Source of the DNA: UBA11612 sp963976395
GTDB taxonomy: Bacteria > Pseudomonadota > Alphaproteobacteria > Rhodospirillales > Rhodospirillaceae
Assembly: GCA_963976395.1 (NCBI GenBank)
Contig: CAXBLG010000001.1
Coordinates: 62,001 to 126,000, forward strand
Length of the DNA: 64,000 nt
Direction: 5' to 3'
Part shown: piece after piece, positions 26,894 through 35,098 of the stretch
Layout of the letters: each line of letters starts with the position of its first letter
How positions within the stretch are numbered: position 1 is the stretch's first letter
Notes under the pieces: generated by a model
Told to the model about the DNA's origin: nothing
Seen by the model: the letters and a program-made list of their open reading frames with translations, nothing else
The model's database searches: none
Translations under genes and position numbers: made by a program

Positions 26894-27247
26894 CTATCCG
26901 GCAGAGATCGTTTTCAGTATTGCAGAAATTTGGTCTTCACTCAGACTTGAGAGGTTCTGTTTTAACCTGTTGGCCATCTCGGTTGCTTGGGGCGAAAGGC
27001 CCGCAGTATCGAGCGTTACCTTTGGCTGCGAGAGTGCAGCAAGACGTTTAAGTTCTTCCGCTTCATCCCAGATCAAATCAAGGTGCCCGCAAATTTCCAG
27101 TACAAGTCCGGGCCCTGGCCGTCCGCGGCGACCATGTTCAAGGGCAGAAATATACGCTGCTGACACATTCAGCGCCGCTGCAAACGCTTTCAATGTAAGT
27201 CCGCGCCTTTTGCGCAATGATCTAAGTTTGGCGCCGAAGGGTGTCAT
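26894..27247 (-). CDS. Small XRE-type helix-turn-helix protein
   Basis: A 117-residue DNA-binding protein with an N-terminal Xre/Cro helix-turn-helix at about 5-60 (GAKLRSLRKRRGLTLKAFAAALNVSAAYISALEHGRRGRPGPGLV). The C-terminus is helical and ends LSEDQISAILKTISAG. The start at 27247 overlaps the Smr stop codon (ATGA), and upstream in-frame extension lies wholly inside smr, so the short form is the real one. Its target is unknown. The smr-HTH pair next to hslU recurs in alphaproteobacteria; translational coupling suggests a shared role. Confidence 0.85.
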   Translation of the reverse strand: MTPFGAKLRSLRKRRGLTLKAFAAALNVSAAYISALEHGRRGRPGPGLVLEICGHLDLIWDEAEELKRLAALSQPKVTLDTAGLSPQATEMANRLKQNLSSLSEDQISAILKTISAG

Positions 27248-27813
27248 CGAAGGCCTTCGGACCGATTGCGTTTCAGCAGAACATAGAATGCCCCGGCGCC
27301 ACCGTCCCGGATTTGCGCTTCCGTAACAGCGAGAACCAGCGGGCGAAGCGCCGGTTGGTTTAACCAGTGCAGAAGTTCGCCGCGAATTTTTCCTGTCCGT
27401 TCGCCCGGCCGCCCTTTGCCGGTAACAACAAGAACGCATCGGGCCTGGCGATTGTAAGCGCCTTTGAGAAATGCGTTAAGCCCTGCGTGGGCCTGATCAA
27501 GTGTGAGTCCATGCAAATCTATTCGGCCGTCTACTGTCAGCTGACCGCGCTTTAATTTGGTGCTGGTGCGCCGATCAATGTTGGCCGTTACACCGACGCT
27601 GATTGGATTGGGCTTGGTCTGTGTCGCCACGGTCCGGTGTGGGGCGCCGTGCGCGGACGCGCCAACCAGCGAAGGATGGCTTGGTTTTCGTATCGGCAGA
27701 GGGTCCGAAGCACCATTAGACTGCACAGAAGATCGGTAGGCTTTAACGTTGCGCGTAACATACTGCCATAGATGTTGATCGGCGGCGCTGAGGTCGCGGC
27801 GATATTTAGACAT
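27244..27813 (-). CDS. Smr/MutS2-domain protein
   Basis: A 189-residue protein with a basic, disordered N-terminal half and a C-terminal Smr domain (about 90-185). The domain has RIDLHGLTLDQAHAGLNAFL carrying the LDLHG-type motif, LVVTGKG for the TGxG motif and LRPLVLAVTEAQIRDGGAGAFYVLLKR at the end. Smr domains are found in MutS2 and in stand-alone nucleases acting on branched DNA or on mRNA at stalled ribosomes. Which substrate applies here is unknown. It overlaps the HTH gene by 4 bp. Confidence 0.9.
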   Translation of the reverse strand: MSKYRRDLSAADQHLWQYVTRNVKAYRSSVQSNGASDPLPIRKPSHPSLVGASAHGAPHRTVATQTKPNPISVGVTANIDRRTSTKLKRGQLTVDGRIDLHGLTLDQAHAGLNAFLKGAYNRQARCVLVVTGKGRPGERTGKIRGELLHWLNQPALRPLVLAVTEAQIRDGGAGAFYVLLKRNRSEGLR

Positions 27814-27864
27814 GAAATCTATACATGGACCGTGAAATTCATATAGCGACCAATGCTGGCCGGA

Positions 27865-28410
27865 CTACATGTTCACGTCTTGCAAACGCGAAGTTCCAGG
27901 AGCCCCATCCGCCCCGCGCTGCGCATTTTGAAACGCGTTGTATGATTCAACGCCCTCGAGTTCCATCTCCGGAAGATACCGGGTAACGAATGCGCGCCAG
28001 TCGCCGTCAGGCGCGACACAACGTGTTTTGTTCATATAATTGAGCGTCACAACCAGACCGCCCATTTTCCACAACAGATTCCAGTTGTGGAGGTTTTCCG
28101 TTGCCGCATCTATTGCCCGCCGATAAACGCGCTGCGCAATCCATGGCCGCATTACAAATAGATAAAAGATGACGCCAAGTACCATCGTTGCCGTTCCCAG
28201 CAAGAGATGAACAAAAAACATGAGCGTTAAGGAGCCGATGAGAATCAGCAACAGAGGCGTTATGTTTTCCCAGGGATTCCACACCGGCGAACGCGGATTG
28301 TTGAGACGATCAAAATCGACAAAAATGCCGACGCGGTCCGCCTGATACGATTCGACCAGACGAGCGTACAGTGCGCGATCACGTTTTTTTTCACCGGGTT
28401 TTGCCGTCAT
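27865..28410 (-). CDS. Unrecognised two-helix membrane protein
   Basis: I do not recognise this 181-residue protein. It has a charged N-terminus (MTAKPGEKKRDRALYARLVE), a juxtamembrane WNPWENI segment, and two adjacent hydrophobic helices at about 50-70 and 72-88. A Trp/Arg-rich stretch (RPWIAQRVYRRAIDAATENLHNWNLLWKMGGLVVTLNY) comes next and then an acidic C-terminal cytosolic or periplasmic tail. A helical hairpin in the inner membrane with a soluble C-terminal domain is the simplest reading. It sits between mltA and smr on the same strand (104 bp and 51 bp gaps). The reading frame is long and compositionally normal, so I take it as real. Confidence 0.7.
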   Translation of the reverse strand: MTAKPGEKKRDRALYARLVESYQADRVGIFVDFDRLNNPRSPVWNPWENITPLLLILIGSLTLMFFVHLLLGTATMVLGVIFYLFVMRPWIAQRVYRRAIDAATENLHNWNLLWKMGGLVVTLNYMNKTRCVAPDGDWRAFVTRYLPEMELEGVESYNAFQNAQRGADGAPGTSRLQDVNM

Positions 28411-28514
28411 TTCTTACCCTATACCCGCGCTATGGTGGACACATACATCTGCTTGCTGCGGCGAGCGTATCAACCAATGCTTACCTGAGTCTAAATAGAT
28501 GTTGAAAGCATGCG

Positions 28515-29813
28515 TCAATAATCTTGTTTTTTAGGAACAAAAACAAAGTACTGGCCATCACTTTTCATTCGGCCGGCCTTGGCAAAGGCCGCGCTGCCGT
28601 GACCCCAAAAGAAATCCCCACGCACGGTGCCCTTGATGGCCGAGCCGACATCCTGAGCCGAGACAAGACGCTGTAGCGGCACACCATCGGGGTCGGACGT
28701 GTCGAGCCAGACGGGAACGCCGAGGGGAATAAAGCGCGGATCAACGGCAATAGACCGCATGGGGGTAAGCGACACTCCGAATGCGCCGATAGGGCCATCT
28801 TCGGTTTGCGCCGGATCGAGCCGACGAAAGAAAATATAGCGCGCATTCATATTCATATATTCGGCGGCTTGTTCGGGGTGACTTCTGAGCCATTCGCGCA
28901 CAGAAATCATAGACCCCTGACCGGACTTCAAGACACCAGCCTTGAGTAAAATTCCGCCGATCCCGCGGAAAGATAAACCATTGTGGCCGGCAAAACCGAT
29001 ACGAATGACGTGGCCGTCCGGCAAGGTTACGCGCCCCGACCCCTGTATGTGCAGGATGTGAACGTCGACAGGGTCCTCTGCCCAAACGATAACGTCGGCA
29101 TCGCCTGCGATTGCGCCGGAGGCATCTATCTCGGCCCGTGAGTAATACGGTTTAAGCTGACCGCCGTTTTCTTGCGTAACCACGCGCCCAACAATGCTAG
29201 CCGGACTACCCATCGGCGGGGGATCTGCGTTTGCCGCGAAGTCTTTCAGATTAACAGTGACGAGATTGCGCGGAGGTCCATAGATCGGTGTTTGATACAC
29301 ACCGCCACGTGTTAGCGATCCCTTGAGATCAGACTCATAATATCCTGTAAATGTACCCTGATTGTTTACCGTTCCATCCACAGCTGCCGCCACACTGAAA
29401 ACGGCGAAGTGTGTTGATAAGACTTCGCGCAATGTTTGTTCATCGGTCACGTTATCCAGCGCAGTACAGGCGGCGTGCCAGCTTGCTGCAGGGCGTGCGA
29501 TGAGGCCCTCACCGATCACCGTCTCCGGCGCCTTTCGGCGAAGCAGTCTGCACGAACGCCTCAGAGCCGGTAATGCTTGCAAAGTCGCGTCATCCGCCCA
29601 GCCCGGAAGGCTTTCAATTTCCACCGGCGCATAAATCGCGCTGACCTGAGATGGCTTTTGCGGCTCGGCCGGCACTTCTTTTGTGACCACCACCGGAGCC
29701 GGTAGAGGACGAAGCTGCACCGTCAAGACTACGCCCACGGCAAGGCCGGTTAGTGCTGACAGCGCAGCAACAGCGAAGATTTTTTTTGAGATTAACGGCC
29801 GAGAAGCAGCCAC
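28515..29813 (-). CDS. mltA: Membrane-bound lytic murein transglycosylase A
   Basis: MltA cleaves peptidoglycan glycan strands to 1,6-anhydromuropeptides. The 432-residue protein has an N-terminal membrane anchor/signal (SKKIFAVAALSALTGLAVGVVLTV, about 9-32) without a lipobox cysteine. The MltA domain includes GTFTGYYESDLKGSLTRGGVYQTPIYGPP and YYSRAEIDASGAI. The 3D domain has SLTPMRSIAVDPRFIPLGVPVWLDT and ends with SAQDVGSAIKGTVRGDFFWGHGSAA...GRMKSDGQYFVFVPK, where the GxMxxxG/D region supplies catalytic residues. It lies 16 bp after the Tim44-domain gene, a pairing common in this class. Confidence 0.94.
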   Translation of the reverse strand: MAASRPLISKKIFAVAALSALTGLAVGVVLTVQLRPLPAPVVVTKEVPAEPQKPSQVSAIYAPVEIESLPGWADDATLQALPALRRSCRLLRRKAPETVIGEGLIARPAASWHAACTALDNVTDEQTLREVLSTHFAVFSVAAAVDGTVNNQGTFTGYYESDLKGSLTRGGVYQTPIYGPPRNLVTVNLKDFAANADPPPMGSPASIVGRVVTQENGGQLKPYYSRAEIDASGAIAGDADVIVWAEDPVDVHILHIQGSGRVTLPDGHVIRIGFAGHNGLSFRGIGGILLKAGVLKSGQGSMISVREWLRSHPEQAAEYMNMNARYIFFRRLDPAQTEDGPIGAFGVSLTPMRSIAVDPRFIPLGVPVWLDTSDPDGVPLQRLVSAQDVGSAIKGTVRGDFFWGHGSAAFAKAGRMKSDGQYFVFVPKKQDY

Positions 29814-29829
29814 CGTAAACGCAAAGCTC

Positions 29830-30510
29830 CTAGTCGACGCTACGCGTTGCGATCAGCAACCAGTTTGGATCAGAGCTGCTTGTGTCACGCGCAAAAGTCC
29901 AAATGTCGGTGACGCTCTCGACATGATCCTCGTCGCCATCAATCACCGTACCGGATTGATCTTTAATGACGTTGACCTGATCGCTTTGGAACCGCACGCT
30001 CACAACTGCCATCTCGTTTTGCATTTCGATCTTTTCGAGTTTCGGTGGCCGGGTCGCAATCAATTCCGTTTCCATGGACTCGCCACGGCTTTCACGGTCT
30101 TGAACCGTGTTCGCAAATTGAGAAAACACGTCGGGGCTAAGCAACGGCTTCAAAGTATCTAAATCGTTCTTGGCATAGGCGTTGACAATTATCTCAAACG
30201 CTGCCGCTGCGCCTTCCAAAAATCCGGCGGCTTCAAATGTCGGGTCGGCCATTTTCACTTCAACCAATCCGGCCTCAAGCGGCGTGCCCTGATACGCGGG
30301 TTCTATATCAAGAGCCATGCCGTCGTGCGCACCGCGCGGGAGCGGCATCGTAACCACGTTATCGCCCTCCCCGGAAAAGGTGTCCTTCGTACGGGAGTCA
30401 CGTGTCGGTTCGTGCCCTGTTCGACGCCCAAGCACGCTGCGTAGCCGCAGCACAATAAAGCCCGCGACCATCGCCAGGAAGATGATGTCGATAAACTGGA
30501 AGCCTTCCAT
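29830..30510 (-). CDS. Tim44-domain membrane-associated protein
   Basis: A 226-residue protein with one N-terminal membrane helix (FQFIDIIFLAMVAGFIVLRLRSVLGRRTG, about 4-32), a variable acidic/Gly linker, and a C-terminal Tim44/TimA-like domain (about 80-225). The domain has FLEGAAAAFEIIVNAYAKNDLDTLKPLLSPDVFSQF and the ITDIWTFARDTSSSDPNWLLIAT ending. Mitochondrial Tim44 tethers Hsp70 to the translocase; the bacterial relatives are inner-membrane proteins of unclear role. It is first in the minus-strand series Tim44-mltA-(unknown)-smr-HTH and is divergent from secB. Confidence 0.92.
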   Translation of the reverse strand: MEGFQFIDIIFLAMVAGFIVLRLRSVLGRRTGHEPTRDSRTKDTFSGEGDNVVTMPLPRGAHDGMALDIEPAYQGTPLEAGLVEVKMADPTFEAAGFLEGAAAAFEIIVNAYAKNDLDTLKPLLSPDVFSQFANTVQDRESRGESMETELIATRPPKLEKIEMQNEMAVVSVRFQSDQVNVIKDQSGTVIDGDEDHVESVTDIWTFARDTSSSDPNWLLIATRSVD

Positions 30511-30838
30511 GGGTGAATGCCGTTCGTTTAGGTGTGCAAATATCAGGCGATTAAATCGCCCGTTTTCACGGATTTTCCGCCGATTGCCCTGTTTAGCCCG
30601 AACTCTGAAAATCTCTTTCGGCCGCTAAAGGCCGTAGTTAGAAAAATCGCGGGGGTAGATAAACAGAGCTTATGGGGAAAAATAGGCTCTTAACTGGTAA
30701 AGGGCAAGCGACGGTCGCTGAATAGAACGTCCTAAACCGCGCCGGAGGCGCTTGTCCCCTCGCATGAAGCATGTTAGGTCGCATCGCCTTGCCGGTGCAC
30801 TGGCATTTTATTGACGTTGGACGTTGACGGAGACCCTT
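30511..30838. other. Divergent intergenic region between the Tim44 gene and secB
   Basis: 328 bp without a credible gene, where promoters for both flanking transcripts must lie. Visible structure includes the short hairpin GCGCC-GGA-GGCGC near 30740-30755 and the tandem repeat GACGTTG-GACGTTG just before the secB ribosome site (about 30813-30828). No operator family is recognised. Confidence 0.5.
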
Positions 30839-31402
30839 ATGAGCGAGAGCGACACCCCACAAAATGTAGAGAAAACAGTGTCCGAAGACCCGACAGCGTC
30901 GGCGCCGGTTCGCTTTTTGGGGCAGTATATAAAGGATTTATCGTTCGAGGTTCCCAACACGCCCGATATTTATAACCTGCTGCGGCAAAAAGCGCCGGAT
31001 ATTCCCATTTCGCTCGAGACCTCCGCACAGCACATAAATGCGGGTCTTTTTGAGGTAAAACTGAGTGTTAGCCTTCGCGCCACAGTCGAAGACAAGACAG
31101 CCTTTATTTTAGAGTTGGTATATGGCTGCCTTGCCGAAGTGAACTCCAAATCACTTCCGGAAGAGCATGTACATCCCTTTTTGCACATCGAAGTTCCGCG
31201 CCAGATGTTCCCGTTTGTGCGCCAAATTGTGAGCGACATGACGGTCGGTGGCGGATTTCCGCCGCTATTGCTGCAAATTGTTGATTTCAATGAGATCTAT
31301 CGTAAGAAATTCGCCGGAACCGCACAGCCATCTAGTGAAGCCGGCCCATCAAATGGTCCGGTGGAGTCCCCGGCAGCCGATTCTACTCAAACAACAACCT
31401 GA
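30839..31402 (+). CDS. secB: Protein-export chaperone SecB
   Basis: SecB keeps preproteins unfolded and hands them to SecA. The 187-residue protein shows the family core (VRFLGQYIKDLSFEVPNTPDIYN, then HINAGLFEVKLSVSLRATVEDKTAFILELVYGCLAEV, then HPFLHIEVPRQMFPFVRQIVSDMTVGGGFPPLLLQIVDFNEIYRKK), with an acidic/Ser-rich C-terminal tail. It starts at an ATG with GGAG 7 nt upstream; an upstream TTG is not needed. It converges on dnaQ, 31 bp away, and lies close to the candidate origin, as in Caulobacter-type gene order. Confidence 0.96.
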   Translation: MSESDTPQNVEKTVSEDPTASAPVRFLGQYIKDLSFEVPNTPDIYNLLRQKAPDIPISLETSAQHINAGLFEVKLSVSLRATVEDKTAFILELVYGCLAEVNSKSLPEEHVHPFLHIEVPRQMFPFVRQIVSDMTVGGGFPPLLLQIVDFNEIYRKKFAGTAQPSSEAGPSNGPVESPAADSTQTTT

Positions 31403-31433
31403 TCGACCTAGACTAACGCTATACCGTCTTGCG

Positions 31434-32108
31434 CTAAGCTTTGGTCCAAATCGCGTTTTTTATGGAGCCCATGAAAGCCGTGTGTGCCGCGCGTTCTTCC
31501 GGCGAAGGCGAATGACTCCGTGCTTTACGCGGTTCACGGTTTGACGTTTCAGTCGGCTCGAATTTTTTTTCAGCCGCTGCCAAAGCAAGGCCGGGCTCAC
31601 GTCCGCCAACCAATTCCAGATAAACATGCGAGAGCAGTTGCGCGTCCAGCAGCGCGCCGTGTTTTTCGCGCGCTGTTGTGTCGATTTGGAATCGCTTGCA
31701 CAAAGCATCGAGGCTGGCTTGCGCACCGGGAAATTTACGCCGTGCGAGTTTTACCGTATCGATTGTCCGCTCTGCCGGAATAACAGGATGTCCAGCCCTT
31801 TTGAGTTCGGCATTTATGAAACTCAAATCAAAGCTGGCGTTATGCGCAATAAAAACGGACTCACCAAGAAAGGCCAGGAACTCTTCGGCGATATCGGCAA
31901 ATAACGCCTTGGTAGATAGAAACTCGATCGACAGTCCATGAACGGCTTCGGCCTCGGCCGGCATGTCCCGTTCGGGATTGAGATAGACGTGATACTCATT
32001 TCCGGTGGCAACATGGTTCTCTAACTCGAGACACCCGATCTCGACCACACGGTGGCCGGCTGCGGGATCAAAGCCGGTGGTTTCCGTATCTAAAACAATT
32101 TCTCTCAT
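31434..32108 (-). CDS. dnaQ: DNA polymerase III epsilon subunit
   Basis: DnaQ is the 3'-5' proofreading exonuclease of the replicase. The 224-residue protein has ExoI VLDTETTGFDP (5-15), ExoII HNASFDLSFINAEL (about 89-102) and the DEDDh-type ExoIII with H and D in EKHGALLDAQLLSHVY. The C-terminal tail would bind the alpha subunit. It is the last gene of the ppsR-maf-aroE-coaE-dnaQ operon, 13 bp after coaE. Confidence 0.97.
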   Translation of the reverse strand: MREIVLDTETTGFDPAAGHRVVEIGCLELENHVATGNEYHVYLNPERDMPAEAEAVHGLSIEFLSTKALFADIAEEFLAFLGESVFIAHNASFDLSFINAELKRAGHPVIPAERTIDTVKLARRKFPGAQASLDALCKRFQIDTTAREKHGALLDAQLLSHVYLELVGGREPGLALAAAEKKFEPTETSNREPRKARSHSPSPEERAAHTAFMGSIKNAIWTKA

Positions 32109-32121
32109 CGAATTTTACGGC

Positions 32122-32784
32122 CTATTTCTGGACACGGCGTTTCTGTGCTGCTTTTTGTAGTCTGAGAAATTTAAGAAGGCCGCGCAAGGTTTCACGCTTG
32201 CCAAGACCTGACATGATAACCGCGTCTGCCCGAAATCGTTTTTCAGCATCGGGCATTTGCCGAGAAAGAATCCCCTGCAACCGGGCCTCCGTCATCCCGG
32301 GCCGGGCAAGAGCGCGCTGTTTTTGCAAGAACGCAGGTGCGGAGACCACAAGCGCCGCATCACACAGTCGCTCACTTTTACTTTCAAAAAGAAGCGGAAT
32401 ATCGAGCGCAACAACACTGCGTCGTTGCAGCCCAGCTTGACGCAAAAACTGTTCGCGAGCCGCGCGCGTTCGCGGATGTATAATGCGTTCCAAATCTTTG
32501 AGTGCCTTAGGATCAGCAAACACGATGCCACCGAGTTTTTGACGATCAACACCGCGGCTATTTGTAACCCCCGGAAAGCGCGCTTCAATATCGATTGTCG
32601 TCGCGCTGCCGGGTTTCATGAGATGGTGCACGGCTGCATCGGCATCGAATACCGGAACGCCGAGACGTTGAAGTATTTTCGCCGCAGTGGATTTGCCCAT
32701 AGCGATGGAACCGGTCAGCCCGAGAATGGTGAACGGACGGCGAAGCGGCGAACGAATAACTTTTGACGTGCGCGGTCGGCGCAT
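32122..32784 (-). CDS. coaE: Dephospho-CoA kinase
   Basis: CoaE phosphorylates dephospho-CoA in the last step of coenzyme A synthesis. The 220-residue protein has an Arg-rich N-terminal extension of about 16 residues, then the P-loop ILGLTGSIAMGKSTAAKIL (22-40), VFDADAAVHHLM, HPRTRAAREQFL, DIPLLFESKSERLCDAALVVSA and QMPDAEKRFRADAVI. All are CoaE signatures. Alanine replaces the usual glycine in GSIxMGKS. Length is normal apart from the extension. It lies 3 bp from aroE. Confidence 0.96.
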   Translation of the reverse strand: MRRPRTSKVIRSPLRRPFTILGLTGSIAMGKSTAAKILQRLGVPVFDADAAVHHLMKPGSATTIDIEARFPGVTNSRGVDRQKLGGIVFADPKALKDLERIIHPRTRAAREQFLRQAGLQRRSVVALDIPLLFESKSERLCDAALVVSAPAFLQKQRALARPGMTEARLQGILSRQMPDAEKRFRADAVIMSGLGKRETLRGLLKFLRLQKAAQKRRVQK

Positions 32785-32787
32785 GAA

Positions 32788-33630
32788 TCAAACCGCAGAC
32801 AAAACATGATCGCGCAGAGCGGGCGTGACATCCGGCTTAAGGCCGAACCACCCTTCAAATCCTGCCTGCGCTTGATAAAGCAACATACCCAGCCCATCGA
32901 CTGTTTGCAGCCCGCGTGCGCGCGCCGCCGTCAACAACGGTGTCTCAATCGGCGCATATACGATGTCCGTCACCACGCCGCTGCTGGCAAACCGCGCTAT
33001 GTCAATTTCCAACGGAGGCTGTCCCGTCATGCCGAGGGTTGTCGTATTAACAAGAAGGGCTGCATCCTCAAGGTGCGTTATCCCTTCCTCCCAAGACGTA
33101 ACTTTAACATTCCCACCAAGGCTCTCGGCTAGATTTTCCGCACGCGAGACTGTGCGGTTTATGAGCCGAATTTCAGGAATGCCTGCGTCCTGCAATGCAA
33201 CGCAAACCGCCCGAGAGGCTCCGCCCGCACCTAAGACAACGGCCGGACCAGAGGTAAGATCGAAGCTGGGGGCGCCTGTTTTGAGGTTTGCGATAAACCC
33301 ATATGCATCTGTATTTGTTGCGTGAAGGCGCCCATCATCAGACACAAAAATTGTGTTCACCGCGCCGATGCGGCGCGCTTCTGGTGAAATTTCATCTACC
33401 AATTCAAGCGCTGCTTCTTTATGCGGCACGGTGAGATTAACGCCTGCAAAACCGCGCTCGGCCAAAGATTTCAAAGCTCCGCCAAGCCCAGCTGGTTCAA
33501 CCGGCAACCGAACATAACTGCCATCAATCCTGTAATGGTTCAGCCAGTAGCCGTGCACAGCGGGTGATTTCGAATGAGTGACGGGCCAGCCCATAACTCC
33601 TGCCTGGCGCCTCCGTTTTACGGACATCAC
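32788..33630 (-). CDS. aroE: Shikimate dehydrogenase
   Basis: AroE reduces 3-dehydroshikimate with NADPH in aromatic amino acid synthesis. The 280-residue protein has the shikimate-binding HSKSPAVHGYWLNHYRIDG (18-36), NLTVPHKEAALELVDE with the catalytic Lys, NTDAYGF with the catalytic Asp, the Rossmann VLGAGGASRAVCVAL, NRT for the NADPH ribose phosphate, and GLGMLLYQA near the end. It overlaps maf by 4 bp and coaE follows after 3 bp. Confidence 0.97.
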   Translation of the reverse strand: MMSVKRRRQAGVMGWPVTHSKSPAVHGYWLNHYRIDGSYVRLPVEPAGLGGALKSLAERGFAGVNLTVPHKEAALELVDEISPEARRIGAVNTIFVSDDGRLHATNTDAYGFIANLKTGAPSFDLTSGPAVVLGAGGASRAVCVALQDAGIPEIRLINRTVSRAENLAESLGGNVKVTSWEEGITHLEDAALLVNTTTLGMTGQPPLEIDIARFASSGVVTDIVYAPIETPLLTAARARGLQTVDGLGMLLYQAQAGFEGWFGLKPDVTPALRDHVLSAV

Positions 33631-34262
33631 GTTCCGACCACATCGTGTCCGCGAAGGAACGAGAGCAATTCCAAAAGCGGCAACCCAAGGATCGTGAAAA
33701 AGTCACCTTCTATACGGCTGAACAACTGGATCCCGCGGCCCTCAAGCTGATAGGCACCAACCGACGTCAATGCCGCCGTTCCAACATGATCAAGGTAGTC
33801 ATCCAAAAATTCGGTCGTAAACGCCCGCATGGAAAGACTCGGCGCAGCATTGTGGTGCCATATCCGCGCACCGTTGAGGGCAACGACAACACTCGTTGCC
33901 AGAATGTGAGTTTGATTGCGCAGGGACAGCAGATGCGTTTTTGCGCCAGCCATATCCACAGGTTTATCAAACCATTTGCCGTTGCATTCCAATAACTGGT
34001 CCGCGCCGATAACGAGCGCATTCGGTTGACGTTGAGATATCTTTACAGCTTTGAGTTCGGCCAAAGTTTCAGCGCATTGGGAAGCAGACGCTTCTTCGGC
34101 CTGCAAGGATGCTTTGATACTATCTTCATCAACTTTGGCCGGAATGGTTTCGAACGCAAGGCCCGCCGCGTGAAGTAGATTGGCGCGGCTGGAACTGGCC
34201 GAGGCCAAAATTACATGCCGGTTTTGGCCTCGGGCCACTCGTTCTTGGGATTTCGCTGTCAT
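33627..34262 (-). CDS. maf: Maf-family nucleotide pyrophosphatase
   Basis: Maf proteins hydrolyse modified or non-canonical nucleoside triphosphates (dTTP/UTP or m7GTP, according to subfamily). The 211-residue protein has ILASASSSRANLLHAAGLAFETIPAKVDE (the SxSxxR substrate loop, with N where R usually follows), ALVIGADQLLECNGKWFDKP and GAYQLEGRGIQLFSRIEGDFFTILGLPLLEL. GADQLLECNG rather than GADTVV is typical of the alphaproteobacterial origin-linked group. It overlaps both neighbours by 4 bp. Confidence 0.94.
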   Translation of the reverse strand: MTAKSQERVARGQNRHVILASASSSRANLLHAAGLAFETIPAKVDEDSIKASLQAEEASASQCAETLAELKAVKISQRQPNALVIGADQLLECNGKWFDKPVDMAGAKTHLLSLRNQTHILATSVVVALNGARIWHHNAAPSLSMRAFTTEFLDDYLDHVGTAALTSVGAYQLEGRGIQLFSRIEGDFFTILGLPLLELLSFLRGHDVVGT

Positions 34263-35098
34263 AAAGCCGACGTTTCACGCTGGTTATAAAGTTGTATAAT
34301 TGTTGCAGCGGTTTCCTCAATGGACCGACGCGTAACATCGATAACAGGCCATCCATACTTTGCAAACAGTCGCCGCGATGAAGCTATTTCATCGCGCACT
34401 TTATCAAGGTCGGCGTAATCCTGGGTCCGGTCATCATTCATAATTCGAAGACGGCTTTGGCGAATATCGCTCAAACTTTTAGGGTCGCGCGTCAAACCAA
34501 CAAACAATGGTTTCGGGGCTAAGGCAAAATCATCAGGGACCGTTATTCCAGGCACCAACGGTATGTTGCCAACGCGCAAACCACGGTTGGCAAGATACAT
34601 ACAAGTCGGCGTTTTCGATGTTCTTGAGACACCAATAAGAATTATATCAGCGTCTATCATCGTTTCCATGGACTGACCGTCGTCATGCTGGACGGCGAAA
34701 TGCATCGCATCAATGCGGTGAAAATATCCATCGTCCAGTATGTGTTGCTTGCCGATTTCCGAGCGGGCTGTCCGCTCGAAAAAGCGGGAAAACGCCTGCA
34801 TGACCGGATCTAAGGCCGATATCGTTTGGATATGGAGTTCACGACAGGCTATTTCGAGCTGGTTTCGTATCTCGTTATCAAGAAGGGTAAAGACGACAAG
34901 GCCGGGCGAGTGTTTTATACCCTCAATCACGCGCTTCATTTGTCCCGGGGTTCTGACCAGCCACCAAAAATGCTCAACCACCTTTACGTTTTCATACTGG
35001 ACCAAACAGGCTCGCGCGATATTGGTCACGGTCTCACCGGACGAATCGGAAACTAGATGAAGGTTGAACGAGACGTTTTCCGTAGTGTCTTCCGGCAT
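34259..35098 (-). CDS. ppsR: Pyruvate, phosphate/water dikinase regulatory kinase/pyrophosphorylase
   Basis: This DUF299-family enzyme reversibly phosphorylates PEP synthase or pyruvate phosphate dikinase. The 279-residue protein has the family start FNLHLVSDSSGETVTNIARACLVQYENV, the P-loop GVSRTSKTPTCMYLANRGLRVGNIPLVPG (about 150-178), and GLTRDPKSLSDIRQSRLR. The ATG at 35098 is preferred; a TTG at 35188 would add 30 residues with no family resemblance and would run over two DnaA boxes. It is the first gene of the operon leading away from the candidate origin, matching the gene at the same position in Caulobacter and Rickettsia. Confidence 0.93.
   Translation of the reverse strand: MPEDTTENVSFNLHLVSDSSGETVTNIARACLVQYENVKVVEHFWWLVRTPGQMKRVIEGIKHSPGLVVFTLLDNEIRNQLEIACRELHIQTISALDPVMQAFSRFFERTARSEIGKQHILDDGYFHRIDAMHFAVQHDDGQSMETMIDADIILIGVSRTSKTPTCMYLANRGLRVGNIPLVPGITVPDDFALAPKPLFVGLTRDPKSLSDIRQSRLRIMNDDRTQDYADLDKVRDEIASSRRLFAKYGWPVIDVTRRSIEETAATIIQLYNQRETSAL

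Noticed and set aside
34266..34276. GTTTCACG at the end of ppsR, considered as a parS half site near the origin
   Set aside because: The second half reads CTGG rather than TGAAAC.
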